A stretch of 64,000 nt of DNA from Agromyces cerinus subsp. cerinus (GTDB lineage Bacteria; Actinomycetota; Actinomycetes; Actinomycetales; Microbacteriaceae): contig NZ_FSRJ01000004.1 in assembly GCF_900142065.1 (NCBI RefSeq), positions 186,001 to 250,000 of the forward strand, in the 5' to 3' direction. Position 1 is the first letter of the stretch; each line of letters begins with the position of its first letter. The notes beneath the pieces are model-generated. The model was not told the DNA's origin. It ran no database searches and worked only from the letters and a program-made list of their open reading frames with translations. Positions 62,564 to 64,000 of this stretch are shown in pieces. The translations under genes were made by a program, and so were the position numbers.

Positions 62564-63046
62564 ATGACGAACAACGGGCGTTCTTCGCCGTCCCGACCCG
62601 TGCAGCTTGACGAGGTCTCGAAGGCGATCATCGAGCAGCTGCAGGCCGATGGGCGACGTTCGTACGCCGATGTCGGCAAGGCCGTCGGCCTGTCGGAGGC
62701 GGCCGTGCGCCAGCGCGTGCAGCGGCTCACCGAGTCGGGCGTGATGCAGATCGTGGCCGTGACCGACCCGATGCAGCTCGGCTTCACCACGCAGGCGATG
62801 ATCGGCATCCGCACGGCGGGCGACACCCGCGTGCTCGCCACTCGACTCGCCGAGATCCCCGAGATCGACTACGTCGTGCTCACGGCCGGCAGCTTCGATG
62901 TGATGGCCGAGGTCGTCTGCGAGAACGACGACGAGCTGCTCGAACTCCTGAACACGCGCATCCGCGTGATCGAGGGCGTGCAGTCGACCGAGACGTTCGT
63001 CTACCTGAAGCTCCAGAAGCAGTTCTACAACTGGGGCACCCGCTGA
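62564..63046 (+). CDS. Lrp/AsnC-family transcription regulator
   Basis: 160 residues. N-terminal helix-turn-helix (about 20-62, RRSYADVGKAVGLSEAAVRQ) and C-terminal RAM ligand-binding domain (AMIGIRTAGDTRVLATRLAE). It lies 32 bp upstream of an aminotransferase gene on the same strand, the usual pairing for a regulator that responds to the amino acid or amine consumed by the enzyme. The frame is open upstream to 61244 only as a shadow of the FHA gene. Confidence 0.9.
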   Translation: MTNNGRSSPSRPVQLDEVSKAIIEQLQADGRRSYADVGKAVGLSEAAVRQRVQRLTESGVMQIVAVTDPMQLGFTTQAMIGIRTAGDTRVLATRLAEIPEIDYVVLTAGSFDVMAEVVCENDDELLELLNTRIRVIEGVQSTETFVYLKLQKQFYNWGTR

Positions 63047-63078
63047 GTCGGCGGGTGCTCATCGAGAAAGGGATGGCA

Positions 63079-64000
63079 ATGACCGACACGGTCTACGACA
63101 ACGACGTGCTGCAGCAGAAGGCGAAGGACCATCTCTGGATGCACTTCTCCCGGCAGTCCACCATGGAGACGTCGGGGGTGCCGATCATCACCCGCGGTCA
63201 GGGCCACCACATCTACGACGTCCAGGGCCGCGAGTACTTCGACGGCCTGGCCGGCCTCTTCGTCGTGAACGCGGGCCACGGGCGAGCGCGCCTCGCCGAG
63301 GTCGCCGCCAAGCAGGCCGAGCAGCTCGCCTTCTTCCCGATCTGGTCGTACGCCCACCCGTCGGCGATCGAGCTCGCCGACCGCCTGGCGGGCTACGCGC
63401 CCGCCGACCTGAACCGGGTCTTCTTCTCGACGGGCGGCGGTGAAGCCGTCGAGACGGCCTTCAAGCTCGCCAAGTACTACTGGAAGCTTCAGGGCCGTCC
63501 GACGAAGCACAAGGTGATCTCCCGCTCGGTCGCCTACCACGGCACCCCTCAGGGCGCCCTCGCGATCACCGGCATCCCCGGCATGAAGGAGATGTTCGAG
63601 CCGGTGACCCCCGGCGGGTTCCGCGTGCCGAACACGAACTTCTACCGCGCCGCCGAGATGGGCGCGCCCGCCGACGACCTCGAGGCCTTCGGCACCTGGG
63701 CTGCGAACCGCATCGAGGAGATGATCCTCTTCGAGGGCCCCGAGACGGTCGCCGCCGTCTTCCTCGAACCGGTGCAGAACTCGGGCGGATGCTTCCCGCC
63801 GCCCCCCGGCTACTTCAAGCGGGTGCGCGAGATCTGCGACCAGTACGACGTGCTCCTGGTCTCCGACGAGGTCATCTGCGCCTTCGGCCGCCTCGGCCAC
63901 ATGTTCGCGTGCGACGCCTACGGCTACGTGCCCGACATGATCACCTGCGCGAAGGCCATGACCTCGGGCTACTCCCCCATCGGCGCGACGATCGTCTCCG
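63079..64000 (+). CDS. Class III aminotransferase (putrescine/omega-amine type), partial
   Basis: Runs off the right edge; 307 codons are visible. Class III PLP enzyme: GGGEAVETAFKLAKYYW binds the phosphate, SDEVICAFGRLG holds the cofactor Asp, and Lys292 in CAKAMTSG is the PLP lysine. The opening segment DHLWMHFSRQSTMETSG is typical of actinobacterial omega-amino acid or putrescine:pyruvate transaminases rather than GabT. The ATG at 63079 has AAAGGG 6 nt upstream; an ATG two codons earlier lacks space for a ribosome site. Substrate is inferred from family look and amine genes nearby. Confidence 0.85.
   Translation, partial: MTDTVYDNDVLQQKAKDHLWMHFSRQSTMETSGVPIITRGQGHHIYDVQGREYFDGLAGLFVVNAGHGRARLAEVAAKQAEQLAFFPIWSYAHPSAIELADRLAGYAPADLNRVFFSTGGGEAVETAFKLAKYYWKLQGRPTKHKVISRSVAYHGTPQGALAITGIPGMKEMFEPVTPGGFRVPNTNFYRAAEMGAPADDLEAFGTWAANRIEEMILFEGPETVAAVFLEPVQNSGGCFPPPPGYFKRVREICDQYDVLLVSDEVICAFGRLGHMFACDAYGYVPDMITCAKAMTSGYSPIGATIVS

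Overview
The window is 64 kb of very GC-rich, densely coded bacterial chromosome. Gene content and order point to a high-GC Gram-positive actinobacterium, most likely family Microbacteriaceae (an Agromyces- or Microbacterium-like organism; the genus is inference). Supporting signs are the dxr-rseP-ispG-proS-nusA-ylxR-infB-rbfA-truB backbone, cell-wall proteins ending in LASTG plus a membrane anchor, many starts with a -10 box only 6-7 nt upstream (leaderless genes), and PHO-box-type direct repeats like those of Streptomyces. I see no rRNA, tRNA, CRISPR array, insertion sequence or phage gene.

Layout. 1-12.4 kb: the translation/transcription operon nusA-ylxR-infB-rbfA (minus strand) and the 5' end of truB. 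They are separated by mutY, a uridine-kinase-like gene, two tandem LASTG surface proteins and panE. 12.5-18.7 kb: an XRE-cupin regulator divergent from a Tat-exported amine oxidase, a PhoX phosphatase with a three-unit PHO box, and a Na+/alanine symporter. 18.8-29.6 kb: proS, a small conserved gene, an RNB ribonuclease, ispG, two paralogous lipoproteins, a CoA-transferase pair divergent from a thiolase around a 20-bp palindrome, and an LtrA-type membrane protein. 29.7-37.1 kb: a SHOCT membrane protein, a two-component system, rseP, dxr, a divergent phosphopantetheinyl-transferase-like gene, plsC and a cysteine-rich lipoprotein. 37.1-44.4 kb: an OsmC protein, gabT coupled to an asparaginase, and a polyamine-type ABC transporter (potD-potA-potB-potC order). 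44.5-62.3 kb: one 18-kb minus-strand operon. 62.5-64 kb: an Lrp-type regulator and the start of an aminotransferase gene.

How the genes work together. The large operon runs, in transcription order: FHA protein, PP2C phosphatase, Ser/Thr kinase, a 1,964-residue Ig/Fn3 protein, MoxR ATPase, DUF58, transglutaminase-like membrane protein, zinc-ribbon FHA protein, and an EccC-like FtsK/SpoIIIE ATPase. Most junctions are 4-bp overlaps, so the products are probably made together. It resembles the PFNA cluster described in Bifidobacterium (kinase, Fn3, AAA-ATPase, DUF58, transglutaminase). Here it is extended with a phosphatase, two FHA readers and a secretion-type ATPase. Its transglutaminase-like domain lacks the catalytic Cys and His, and the kinase carries an Fn3-like outer domain instead of PASTA repeats. 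I take it to be a phospho-regulated envelope system of unknown output, and it is the most interesting part of the window.

A second theme is amine and polyamine use: PotDABC uptake, an amine oxidase with a PuuR-like regulator, GabT, and an Lrp-controlled aminotransferase. A third theme is structural: long perfect hairpins built on GGATGCC/GGCATCC serve as terminators, the same 7-mer is over-represented inside genes, and a 28-bp-arm inverted repeat lies inside the infB-rbfA operon.
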